Assembly: GCA_003220495.1 (NCBI GenBank)
Contig: QHSP01000039.1
Location: 1 to 59,486, forward strand
Reading direction: 5' to 3'
Origin: Candidatus Rokuibacteriota bacterium
Lineage (GTDB): Bacteria > Methylomirabilota > Methylomirabilia > Rokubacteriales > CSP1-6
DNA length: 59,486 nucleotides
Position 1 is the stretch's first letter. Each line of letters begins with the position of its first letter. Below are positions 35,340 to 43,442 of the stretch, one piece after another. The notes below the pieces were generated by a model, which was not told where the DNA came from, did not search any database, and worked only from the letters and a program-made list of their open reading frames with translations. A program made the position numbers and the translations under genes.

Positions 35340-36460
35340 TCTGGATGGCATTCCTCGCTTTGGGTCTCGTCGTCGTTTTCGTCTCGTACGGCGGGTACGC
35401 GCTGTGGGTGGCGTGGCTCGCGCGCGTGCGACCGGTTCCGACGGCCGCGCGGTATCTGCCGGACGCGCTCCTGCCCAGCGTCACCTGTGTGATGGCGGCC
35501 TCGAACGAGGCCGTGCTCATTCGCCACAAGCTCCGTGGACTCACCCGGCAGGACTACCCGGCGGACAAGCTCGCGATCATCGTGGTGAGCGACGGGTCGA
35601 CCGACGCCACCGACGCCATCGTGCGGGCCTGGGCCCGTCGTGATCCCCGGATCCGCCTGTTGAGGACGGAGCGCCGGAGCGGTAAGCCCACCGCGCTGAA
35701 CCTGGCGCGTGGGCACATCGTGAGCGACGTCACGGTGCTCATGGACGTTCGCCAGGCTCTCACGCAGGGCGCGCTCCGCGAGCTCGTGGCGCAGCTCGCC
35801 GACCCCGGCGTCGGCGTCGTGTCCGGCGACCTCCGGGTCAAGGGCGACGCGTACTGGACGTACGAGGGGTTCGTGCGCAAGTGCGAGTCACGCTCCGGCT
35901 CGATGGTGCAGGTCACCGGCTCGCTCTACGCGGTCCGGACCGCGGATCTGCCGGAGATTCCTCCGGACACGATCCTGGACGACGTGTACGTGCCGCTGAA
36001 GGTCGCGCTGAGCGGCCGGCGGATCGTCATGGCGGAGGGCGCCGGTAGCCTCGACGTCGCCACCCGCACGGCGAGCGACGAGTTCGTGCGCAAGGTGAGG
36101 ACGCTCGCTGGACTCGTCCAGATCTGCCACCACGTGGACGGCTGCCTCAATCCCGCGAAGAACCCGGTCTGGGGGCGCTTCGTCCTGCACAAGCTCTCTC
36201 GGCTGGCCTGCCCGTACGGTCTGCTCCTCGTGCTGGCGAGCTCCGCGATGGCCGAGGGCCTGGGATACGGCACGGCGCTCATCACGGGCGTCGCGGTGGG
36301 CCTCATCGGCCTCACGCAGTGGCGCGGGCCCTCGCCGCGTCTGGTGTCCCTGCTCAGATCCTTCCTGGCGCTGAACCTGGCGGCGCTGTGGGCGATGCCG
36401 TCCTACTACCTCGGGCGCACGTCGGTGACGTGGCGACGGGTGGGGATCGACCGGACATGA
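35336..36460 (+). CDS. Glycosyltransferase family 2, membrane-bound
   Basis: A 374-residue processive-type GT-A enzyme. N-terminal helix (MIWMAFLALGLVVVFVSYGG), donor loop ASNEAVLIRHKLRGLTRQDY then IIVVSDGSTDATDAIVRA, an acidic MDVRQ at the DxD position, and DDVYVPLKVALSGRRI. The C-terminus has two or three hydrophobic segments. It resembles hyaluronan/cellulose-synthase-like transferases but lacks a clear QxxRW motif. Overlaps both neighbours by 4 bp. Confidence 0.88.
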   Translation: MIWMAFLALGLVVVFVSYGGYALWVAWLARVRPVPTAARYLPDALLPSVTCVMAASNEAVLIRHKLRGLTRQDYPADKLAIIVVSDGSTDATDAIVRAWARRDPRIRLLRTERRSGKPTALNLARGHIVSDVTVLMDVRQALTQGALRELVAQLADPGVGVVSGDLRVKGDAYWTYEGFVRKCESRSGSMVQVTGSLYAVRTADLPEIPPDTILDDVYVPLKVALSGRRIVMAEGAGSLDVATRTASDEFVRKVRTLAGLVQICHHVDGCLNPAKNPVWGRFVLHKLSRLACPYGLLLVLASSAMAEGLGYGTALITGVAVGLIGLTQWRGPSPRLVSLLRSFLALNLAALWAMPSYYLGRTSVTWRRVGIDRT

Positions 36461-37254
36461 GCCCGCGACCGCTCCGCCTGCACATCATCACCGAGGAGGA
36501 TCCGTTCTACCTCCCGGTCTTCTTCCGGGAGTTCCTCGCCGAGCTCCCGCCGGACCGGTTCGAGCTCCTGGGCATCGACATCACGCCCCCCTTGAATCAA
36601 CCGACGCGCCGCGCGCTGGCGCGAAAGCTCTACAGCTTCTACGGCGGGCTCGACTTCGTCCGCCTGCTCGGCCGCTACGCGGCTTCGAAGACGCTCGACC
36701 TGCTCGCCCCGCGTCGCTGGTGGAGCGGCACCATCAATCGGCTCGCGGCCCGCCACCGGGTCGCCTGCCGGGTCGTCAAGAACGTCAACGCGCCCAAGTA
36801 CGTCGCCGAGCTGCGCCGGCTCGCGCCGGATCTGCTCGTGTCGGTGGCGGCGTCGCAGATCTTCAAGCCGGATCTCCTGTCGGTCCCGCGGCTCGCCGCC
36901 GTGAACGTCCACACGGGTCCGCTGCCGAGCTATCGCGGGATGATGCCGGTCTTCTGGCAGATGTACGACCGTCGGAAGTCGATCGTCGTCACCCTGCACA
37001 CGATGACGGCCGACGTCGACGTGGGCACGATCTTGCTGCAGCGCGAGGTGCCGCTCAACGGCGATCGCAGCCTCGACCTCGTGATCCGCAAGATGAAGCG
37101 CGAGGGCGCCCAGACGCTGATCGAGCTGCTGGAGCGCTATCGCACGGGGGCCGTGGAGCCCGTCGCCATGGACCGCTCCCGGGAGCACTACCACTCATTT
37201 CCGGGACGCGCCGAGGCGGCACGGTTCCGCCACATGGGGTATCGCCTCGTATGA
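36457..37254 (+). CDS. Formyltransferase-fold protein
   Basis: A 265-residue protein of the methionyl-tRNA/sugar formyltransferase fold. The Asn-His-Asp catalytic set is present: AVNVHTGPLPSYRGMMPVFW, then TLHTMTADVDVGTILLQREV. In polysaccharide loci such enzymes N-formylate amino sugars using N10-formyl-THF. The neighbouring deacetylases would expose the amine needed for this, so N-formyl sugars in the polymer are a plausible inference. Overlaps both neighbours in ATGA. Confidence 0.85.
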   Translation: MSPRPLRLHIITEEDPFYLPVFFREFLAELPPDRFELLGIDITPPLNQPTRRALARKLYSFYGGLDFVRLLGRYAASKTLDLLAPRRWWSGTINRLAARHRVACRVVKNVNAPKYVAELRRLAPDLLVSVAASQIFKPDLLSVPRLAAVNVHTGPLPSYRGMMPVFWQMYDRRKSIVVTLHTMTADVDVGTILLQREVPLNGDRSLDLVIRKMKREGAQTLIELLERYRTGAVEPVAMDRSREHYHSFPGRAEAARFRHMGYRLV

Positions 37255-38138
37255 TTCCTTGCCTCCTGACCTTCGACATCGAGGACTGGTTCCAGGTTGA
37301 GAACCTCCGGCCGCTCTTTCCACCCGAGAGCTGGGAGGCGATCCCGCGCCGGGTGGCGAGCGCCACGCGCCGTGTGCTGCGGCTGCTCGCGGAGCATCAG
37401 ATCCGCTCGACCTTCTTCGTCCTGGGCTGGGTGGCCGAGCGCGAGCCCGCGCTCGTCCGCGAGATCGCCGCGAGCGGCCACGAGATCGCGAGCCACGGCC
37501 ATAGTCACGTCATGCCGATGCAGCTCACCCTGACCGAGTTCCGCGACGACATCGACCGGTCACGCAAGGTGCTCGAGGACGTCTCGGGGCGGGCGGTCGT
37601 CGGCTACCGCGCGCCGTCGTTCAGCATCGATCGCAAGCGACTGACGATCCTCGAGGGCTGCGGATTCCGCTACGACTCGAGCCACCATCCCTTCAGCCTC
37701 CACGAGCGCTACGGCCGGCTCGGCGATCTCGGGCCACCGGTCGTGCCCGGAGTGTATGCCCTCGGCGAGCGGATGGTGGAGCTCGCGCTTCCGGTCGAGC
37801 GCGTGGGCCCGCTCGCGCTGCCCGTGTCCGGTGGGGGCTACTTCAGGCTGTACCCGGCCGCGCTCTATCGCACGCTCGTCGCGCGCTCGATCGCCCGGCT
37901 GGGCTCGTATCTGATGTACCTGCACTCGTGGGAATTCGACCCCGAGCAGCCGCGCGTCCCCGGCGCCGGCCGGGTCCGAACGGCCAAGCACTACGTGAGC
38001 CTCTCGCGCACCTTGCCGCGCATGCGCCGACTCATCGCGATGCTCGAGGGCGCCGGCGCCAGCTTCATGACGGCGCGGGACTTCATCGAGCGCGTGGTGG
38101 CTCCCGGGGCGTCGTCGCCTCGCGTGGAGGGAGCATGA
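37251..38138 (+). CDS. Exosortase-A-type polysaccharide deacetylase
   Basis: A 295-residue NodB-fold deacetylase with the subfamily opening LLTFDIEDWFQVENLRPLF. The Asp/Glu-Asp metal pair is in TFDIEDWF, His-x3-His in SHGHSHVMP, and the C-terminal DUF3473 region includes YLMYLHSWEFDPEQPRV. Members of this subfamily occur almost only in XrtA/PEP-CTERM exopolysaccharide loci, the best single sign of what kind of locus this is. No signal peptide. Overlaps both neighbours by 4 bp. Confidence 0.92.
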   Translation: MIPCLLTFDIEDWFQVENLRPLFPPESWEAIPRRVASATRRVLRLLAEHQIRSTFFVLGWVAEREPALVREIAASGHEIASHGHSHVMPMQLTLTEFRDDIDRSRKVLEDVSGRAVVGYRAPSFSIDRKRLTILEGCGFRYDSSHHPFSLHERYGRLGDLGPPVVPGVYALGERMVELALPVERVGPLALPVSGGGYFRLYPAALYRTLVARSIARLGSYLMYLHSWEFDPEQPRVPGAGRVRTAKHYVSLSRTLPRMRRLIAMLEGAGASFMTARDFIERVVAPGASSPRVEGA

Positions 38139-39013
38139 GGCCGAAGGCGCCGTCCCGTTCGGCCGTCGCGTTGGAGAAGCTCTCGGACTGGGACGTCTAC
38201 CGGTTCGGCCTCCGAGTCGGCGCACGGACCCTCCCGCTCGCGCCGCGGGACGCGCTCAAGCGGCTCGTCCTGCCCGTCGAATACATCCGCTGCGCGGAGT
38301 TCCGCTACGTGCTCGAGCACCTGGACGTCGGCGCGGAGCACCGGGTCCTCGATATCGGGAGCCCGAAGCTGCTGTCGCTGTTCCTGGCCTCGCGCGTCGG
38401 CGCGCGCGTCTGGGCGACGGACCTCGTCGACTACTTCTTCCCGGCCTATGCCGCCTACGCCGCGAGCGTGCTGGGCTCCCGCCGGGAACGCTATCTCATG
38501 GAGACGCAGGACGCCCAGGGGCTCACGTACGAGGACGGCGCGTTCGACCGCGTCTTCTCGGTCTCGGTCATCGAGCACATCCCGGGGGACGGTGACGTCG
38601 CGGCCATGCACGAGATCGCGCGCGTGCTCAAGCCCGGCGGGATCGTCTGTCTCACCGTGCCCTGGAGCGACCGGGGCTACGTCGAGGAGTTCCATCGTCC
38701 GGACGCCGATGCCTACTGGGTGAAGCCGGGCGACGACGAGCGGGTGTTCTACCAGCGCGCTTACGACCGCGACTCGATGCAGAAGCGTCTGCTCGGCCAT
38801 CATCGTCTCGACGTCGTCGACGTGAGCTTCTGGGGCGAGCGCCGGATCGCGGTCGAGGACGCGATCCTCAACCGTCGCCTGCCTCGGCTCGCCCGGTACG
38901 CGATGCTCCCCGCGCACTTCGCGCTCAACCGCCTCTTCTTGAGACGCCTCGGGGAAGAGGAGCCCTCGCGGAAGAAGGTCGCGTGCGTGACCCTCCGCAA
39001 GCGGGCGACCTGA
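38135..39013 (+). CDS. Class I SAM-dependent methyltransferase
   Basis: A 292-residue methyltransferase. SAM motif I is RVLDIGSPKLLSLFLASRVG, motif II ATDLVDYF, then FDRVFSVSVIEHIPGDGDVA and LKPGGIVCLTVPW. It probably methylates a sugar or lipid-linked intermediate; the target is unknown. ATG at 38135 in ATGA with the deacetylase. The next gene follows after 13 bp, one of only three non-overlapping junctions in the operon. Confidence 0.9.
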   Translation: MRPKAPSRSAVALEKLSDWDVYRFGLRVGARTLPLAPRDALKRLVLPVEYIRCAEFRYVLEHLDVGAEHRVLDIGSPKLLSLFLASRVGARVWATDLVDYFFPAYAAYAASVLGSRRERYLMETQDAQGLTYEDGAFDRVFSVSVIEHIPGDGDVAAMHEIARVLKPGGIVCLTVPWSDRGYVEEFHRPDADAYWVKPGDDERVFYQRAYDRDSMQKRLLGHHRLDVVDVSFWGERRIAVEDAILNRRLPRLARYAMLPAHFALNRLFLRRLGEEEPSRKKVACVTLRKRAT

Positions 39014-39026
39014 GGAGGCGCACGCC

Positions 39027-40952
39027 ATGTGCGGCATCGTCGGCACCGTCGGCCTGAATCCACTCGAGCCCGTGGACGAGGCGCGGCTCAAGATCATGCG
39101 AGACGTCCTACGTCACCGCGGGCCCGACGGCGAGGGGCTGTGGACCGAGGGCCACGTGGGGCTCGGCTTCCGGCGGCTCGCGATCATCGACGTCGCGGGC
39201 GGCGCCCAGCCCATGCCCAACGAGGACGGCAGCGTATGGGTCGTCTTCAACGGGGAGATCTACAACCACGCCAAGCTCCGGCCGTGGCTCGAGGCCCGCG
39301 GTCATCGCTATCGCACCCGTAGCGACACCGAGACGATCGTCCACCTTTACGAGGAGGAGGGCGAGCGCTGCGTGGAGCGACTCCAGGGCATGTTCGCGTT
39401 CGCGGTGTGGGATCGGCCGCGGCGGCGATTGCTCCTCGCTCGCGACCGGCTCGGCATCAAGCCGCTCTACTACGCGCTCACCGATCGCGAGCTGGTCTTC
39501 GCCTCCGAGATCAAGGCGATCCTCGCGGGGGGCGCGGTGACGCCGGCCCTCAACCGCGCGATCGTCCCCGAGTTCCTCGCCAACCGCTTCGTCGCCGGCT
39601 CCGAGACGTTCTTCCGAGGGGTGACGAAGCTCTTGCCCGGACGAACCCTGACCTGGTCGGCGGACGAGGGGGTGCGCGAGCGTCGCTACTGGAGCTTGCC
39701 GGCCGAGGTGGACGGCGCCGACATGACCCCGGTGCAGGCCGCGGGCCGGGTCCGGGCCGACCTCGAAGCGGTGGTACGGAGCCACCTCATGAGCGACGTG
39801 CCGCTCGGCCTCTTCCTCTCCGGCGGGCTCGACTCGAGCGCCCTCGCCGCGCTGATGTCGCGGATGGTCCGAGCCCCGATCCGCACGTTCTCGGTGGGCC
39901 TGCCCGACACCGACTCGAACGAGCTCGGCTACGCGCGGCTGGTGGCGCGCGCCGTTCGCTCCGTGCACCGCGAGGTCGTCGTCACGGCCAGCGAGTTCTT
40001 CGACGCCCTGCCGCGTCTCATCCGGCACGAGGACGAGCCGATCGCGTTCACGTCGAGCGTGCCGCTCTACTTCGTCTCGCGCCTCGCCGCCGAGGACGTG
40101 AAGGTGGTGCTCACCGGCGAAGGCGCCGACGAGCTGTTCCTCGGCTATCACCGGTACCGGATCACGCACTGGAACGACCGGCTCGGCCGGGTCTATGAAA
40201 GGCTGGCGCCCTCGGGCCTGCGCCGGACCATCGGCCGATCGCTCAGCCGCCTGCCGCGCCGGCTCGGCCGCTACGCGACGCGCACGTTCCTCGGGCTCGA
40301 GACCGGCCCCCGGCAGCTCTTCTGCGAAAACTTCGCGGTCTTCCCGACCGCGCTCCAGCAGGACTTGCTGGCGGATCCAGATCTCCTCGCGGCGCGCGAC
40401 CCGTACCAGGCGGCGCTCGAGCGCTACGCCGCGGCGCCGGGCGGCCACCTCGATCGGATGAGTCACGCCGATCTACAGACCTATCTCGTCGAGCTCCTGA
40501 TGAAGCAGGACCAGATGAGCATGGCGGCCTCGATCGAGAGCCGCGTGCCGTTCCTCGACCACGAGCTCGTGGAGCGCGTCGCCGTGATGCCCGGTCGTCT
40601 CAAGCTCCGCGGCTGGCAGACCAAGGCCGTGCTGCGCGCGGCCATCCAGGACGTGGTGCCGCGGGCGATCCTCGCGCGGCGGAAGATGGGCTTCCCGGTT
40701 CCGGTGGGCCGCTGGCTGCGCGGACCCTTCCGGCCCCTCGTCGACGAGCTCGTGCTGGGGCCGCGAGCGCTCGGCCGCGGACTCTTCGACCGGAGCGCGT
40801 TGCGCCGACTGGCCGAGTCGCACCGGGCAGGCCTCGCCGACCACGGCGACCGGCTCTGGCTCCTCATCAACCTCGAGCTCTGGCAGCGCATGTTCCTCGA
40901 CGGTGAGGACGCCGGCGGCCTCATGGACGGTCTCGAGGCGTCATGCGCCTGA
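39027..40952 (+). CDS. asnB: Asparagine synthase-type amidotransferase
   Basis: A 641-residue glutamine-dependent enzyme. Cys2 (MCGIVGTVG) is the glutaminase nucleophile, with RHRGPDGEG and VFNGEIYN. The synthase domain has the PP-loop LSGGLDSSALAAL and VLTGEGADELFLGYHRY. Exosortase-A loci usually carry an AsnB paralog; it may amidate a uronate carboxyl of the polymer instead of making asparagine, which would fit the two uronate-forming dehydrogenases here. Good GAGG ribosome site. It overlaps the next gene by 10 bp. Confidence 0.9.
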   Translation: MCGIVGTVGLNPLEPVDEARLKIMRDVLRHRGPDGEGLWTEGHVGLGFRRLAIIDVAGGAQPMPNEDGSVWVVFNGEIYNHAKLRPWLEARGHRYRTRSDTETIVHLYEEEGERCVERLQGMFAFAVWDRPRRRLLLARDRLGIKPLYYALTDRELVFASEIKAILAGGAVTPALNRAIVPEFLANRFVAGSETFFRGVTKLLPGRTLTWSADEGVRERRYWSLPAEVDGADMTPVQAAGRVRADLEAVVRSHLMSDVPLGLFLSGGLDSSALAALMSRMVRAPIRTFSVGLPDTDSNELGYARLVARAVRSVHREVVVTASEFFDALPRLIRHEDEPIAFTSSVPLYFVSRLAAEDVKVVLTGEGADELFLGYHRYRITHWNDRLGRVYERLAPSGLRRTIGRSLSRLPRRLGRYATRTFLGLETGPRQLFCENFAVFPTALQQDLLADPDLLAARDPYQAALERYAAAPGGHLDRMSHADLQTYLVELLMKQDQMSMAASIESRVPFLDHELVERVAVMPGRLKLRGWQTKAVLRAAIQDVVPRAILARRKMGFPVPVGRWLRGPFRPLVDELVLGPRALGRGLFDRSALRRLAESHRAGLADHGDRLWLLINLELWQRMFLDGEDAGGLMDGLEASCA

Positions 40953-42148
40953 TCTGGGTGAAGGTCGGAGGGCTCTGGCCGGTCAACACAGGCGGCCGCA
41001 TCCGCAGCTTTCACATGCTCCGCGAGCTCTCGCACCGGCACGAGGTGACGCTCCTCACGACTCACGGACCATCGGAGGATCCCCGGGCGCTCGAGGCCGC
41101 GCTCCCGCGCTGCGAGGTCGTCTCGGTCCCGTGGGCCCTGGCCAAGCGGGGCAGCGCCCGCTTCGCGCTGGCGCTCGTCCGGTCCTGGCTGTCGTCCCTG
41201 CCAGTCGATCTCTACAAGGCGCGGGTCCCGGCGCTCGGCCGCGAGATCGAGCGGAGGCTCGCCAACGAGCGCGTCGATCTCATCGTCGCCGATTTCCTGC
41301 TGGCCACGCCCAACGTCACGCGCGCCGCCGCGCCTCCCACCGTGCTGTTCGCCCACAACGTCGAGCACGTGATCTGGCAGCGGATGCGCGAGGTCGAGCC
41401 CCGCGCCTGGCGCCGTATCTTGCTGGCGCTCGAAAGCCGCAAGATGCGCCGCTACGAGGCGAGCGCGTGCGCGCGCGCCCAGCTGACGATCGCGGTCTCG
41501 GACGCCGACCGCCACCTGCTGGCCGCCGCCGCGCCGGGCGCGCGCGTCCGCGCGGTGCCGACGGGCGTCGACGTCGACTACTTCGCCCCCGACGGTGTCG
41601 CGGAGATTCCGGGCCGGCTCGTCTTCACCGGGTCGATGGACTGGTACCCGAACGAGGACGGCATCGTCCACTTCATCGACGCCGTGCTGCCGCGCATTCG
41701 CCGCGAGGTGCCGGCGGCCGCCTTGACGGTGGTCGGACGCAATCCGTCCGCGCGTCTTCGCGGCGCCGCGGCGGCGGCCGGCGTTCGAGTCACCGGTCTG
41801 GTCGACGACGTCCGGCCGCACATGGCCGAGGCGGCCGTCTACGTCGTGCCGCTCCGGATCGGCGGCGGCACCCGGCTCAAGATCTTCGAGGCGCTCTCGA
41901 TGGCCAAGGCGGTCGTCTCCACGACGGTGGGGGCCGAGGGCTTACCGCTGGCGCCGGGTCGGCATTTCCTGCAAGCCGATGAGCCCGCCGGGTTCGCCGA
42001 AGCCGTGACATCGCTCCTGCGGGATGCCGCCCGGCGCCGCGCGATCGGCGCCGCGGGCCGCCGCCTCGTCGAGGAGCGGTACTCATGGTCCAGGGTCGTC
42101 GACGAATTTGAACACCAATGTGGAGAGGTGCTTCGCCATGCGAGTTAG
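40943..42148 (+). CDS. Glycosyltransferase family 4 (exosortase-A-associated type)
   Basis: A 401-residue GT-B enzyme beginning LIWVKVGGLWPVNTGGRIRS. The C-terminal domain shows FTGSMDWYPNEDGIVHFIDA and VVPLRIGGGTRLKIFEALSM, which is the pattern of the TIGR03087-like PEP-CTERM/EpsH-associated transferases. Donor unknown. It overlaps asnB by 10 bp and the following dehydrogenase by 11 bp. Confidence 0.9.
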   Translation: MRLIWVKVGGLWPVNTGGRIRSFHMLRELSHRHEVTLLTTHGPSEDPRALEAALPRCEVVSVPWALAKRGSARFALALVRSWLSSLPVDLYKARVPALGREIERRLANERVDLIVADFLLATPNVTRAAAPPTVLFAHNVEHVIWQRMREVEPRAWRRILLALESRKMRRYEASACARAQLTIAVSDADRHLLAAAAPGARVRAVPTGVDVDYFAPDGVAEIPGRLVFTGSMDWYPNEDGIVHFIDAVLPRIRREVPAAALTVVGRNPSARLRGAAAAAGVRVTGLVDDVRPHMAEAAVYVVPLRIGGGTRLKIFEALSMAKAVVSTTVGAEGLPLAPGRHFLQADEPAGFAEAVTSLLRDAARRRAIGAAGRRLVEERYSWSRVVDEFEHQCGEVLRHAS

Positions 42149-43439
42149 CGTGTTCGGTCTCGGGTACGTGGGTTGCGTGACGGCGGCTTGTCTGGCGAAG
42201 GCCGGCCATGCGGTCGTCGGCGTGGACGTGAACGCCGAGAAGGTCGCGATGATCAACACGGCGACCCCGCCGATCGTCGAGCCCGGCCTGCCCGAGCTCT
42301 TGCGCGAGGTGGTGGGGACCGGACGCCTGCGGGCGACGACGTCGAGCGACCAGGCGGTCGCCGAGTCCGACGTCTCGCTGATCTGCGTGGGCACGCCCAG
42401 CCGCGCGAACGGCCGCATCGACCTCGACGCGGTCGTCCGCACCGGCCAGAGCATCGGCCAGGCGGTGCGCAAGCGCGCCGAGCCGCACGCCGTGGTGCTG
42501 CGGAGCACGGTGCTGCCGGGGACGGCCGAGCAATACCTCGTGCCGGCGCTGCTCGCCGGCGCCGGCGGGCGGGCGGCGACGCGGGTCGCGGTGAACCCGG
42601 AGTTCATGCGCGAGGGCTCCTCGCTGAGCGACTTCGCCAGGCCTCCGATGACGCTCGTCGGCTGCGGCGACCCGGCGACGGCGGCGCTCCTGCGCCTGCT
42701 CTACGAGAGCGTCCAGGCGCCGTTCGTCCACACCTCGATCCGCACCGCAGAGATGGTCAAGTACGCCGCGAACGCGTACCACGCGCTCAAGGTGTGCTTC
42801 GCCAACGAGGTGGCCGACGTCTGCGCCGCGCTCGGAGCCGACGGCAACGAGGTCATGCGCGTGTTCGCCATGGACCGCAAGCTGAACGTGTCCGAAGCGT
42901 ATCTGAGGCCGGGCTTCGCGTTCGGCGGCTCCTGTCTGCCGAAGGATCTCCGCGCGCTGCTCCACGCCGCCCGCGCCGCCGACGTGTCGACACCGGTGCT
43001 CGGGTCGATCCTGCCGTCGAACGAGGGGCAGGTCCGCCGCGGCGTCGAGGCGGTGCTGGCGTTGCGACGCCAGCGGATTGGCGTGGTCGGCCTGTCCTTC
43101 AAGGCGGGAACCGACGATCTCAGAGAAAGTCCGATCGTCGGGCTCGTCGAGACGTTGATCGGCAAGGGGTGCGACGTCAGGATCCTCGACCGCAACGTCG
43201 CGACGGCGCGCCTGGTGGGCGCCAACCGCCGTTACATCGAGCAAGAGATCCCGCACATCGCGTCTCTGATGTGCCCGAGCGCCGAAGCGCTGCTGGCCCA
43301 CGCCGAGGTCATCGTGATCGGCAACGCGTGCGAGGACGCGACCGAGGTGCTGGCCGCGGCACAGCCGGAGCACCTGACCATCGACCTCACCCGGGGCCAC
43401 GCGACGCGATCGGTGGGGCGAGGTGGCGCGGGGAGCTGA
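42138..43439 (+). CDS. GDP-mannose/UDP-glucose 6-dehydrogenase family
   Basis: A 433-residue NAD-dependent nucleotide-sugar dehydrogenase. NAD motif SVFGLGYVGCVTAACLAKAG, MVKYAANAYHALKVCFANEV, catalytic Cys in FAFGGSCLPKDLRAL, and C-terminal LSFKAGTDDLRESPIVGLVE. The FGGSCLPKD and ESP segments fit GDP-mannose dehydrogenase (AlgD) slightly better than UDP-glucose dehydrogenase, but this is not certain. It would supply a second uronate precursor. ATG at 42138 lies inside the end of the glycosyltransferase gene. Confidence 0.88.
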   Translation: MRVSVFGLGYVGCVTAACLAKAGHAVVGVDVNAEKVAMINTATPPIVEPGLPELLREVVGTGRLRATTSSDQAVAESDVSLICVGTPSRANGRIDLDAVVRTGQSIGQAVRKRAEPHAVVLRSTVLPGTAEQYLVPALLAGAGGRAATRVAVNPEFMREGSSLSDFARPPMTLVGCGDPATAALLRLLYESVQAPFVHTSIRTAEMVKYAANAYHALKVCFANEVADVCAALGADGNEVMRVFAMDRKLNVSEAYLRPGFAFGGSCLPKDLRALLHAARAADVSTPVLGSILPSNEGQVRRGVEAVLALRRQRIGVVGLSFKAGTDDLRESPIVGLVETLIGKGCDVRILDRNVATARLVGANRRYIEQEIPHIASLMCPSAEALLAHAEVIVIGNACEDATEVLAAAQPEHLTIDLTRGHATRSVGRGGAGS

Positions 43440-43442
43440 CGG

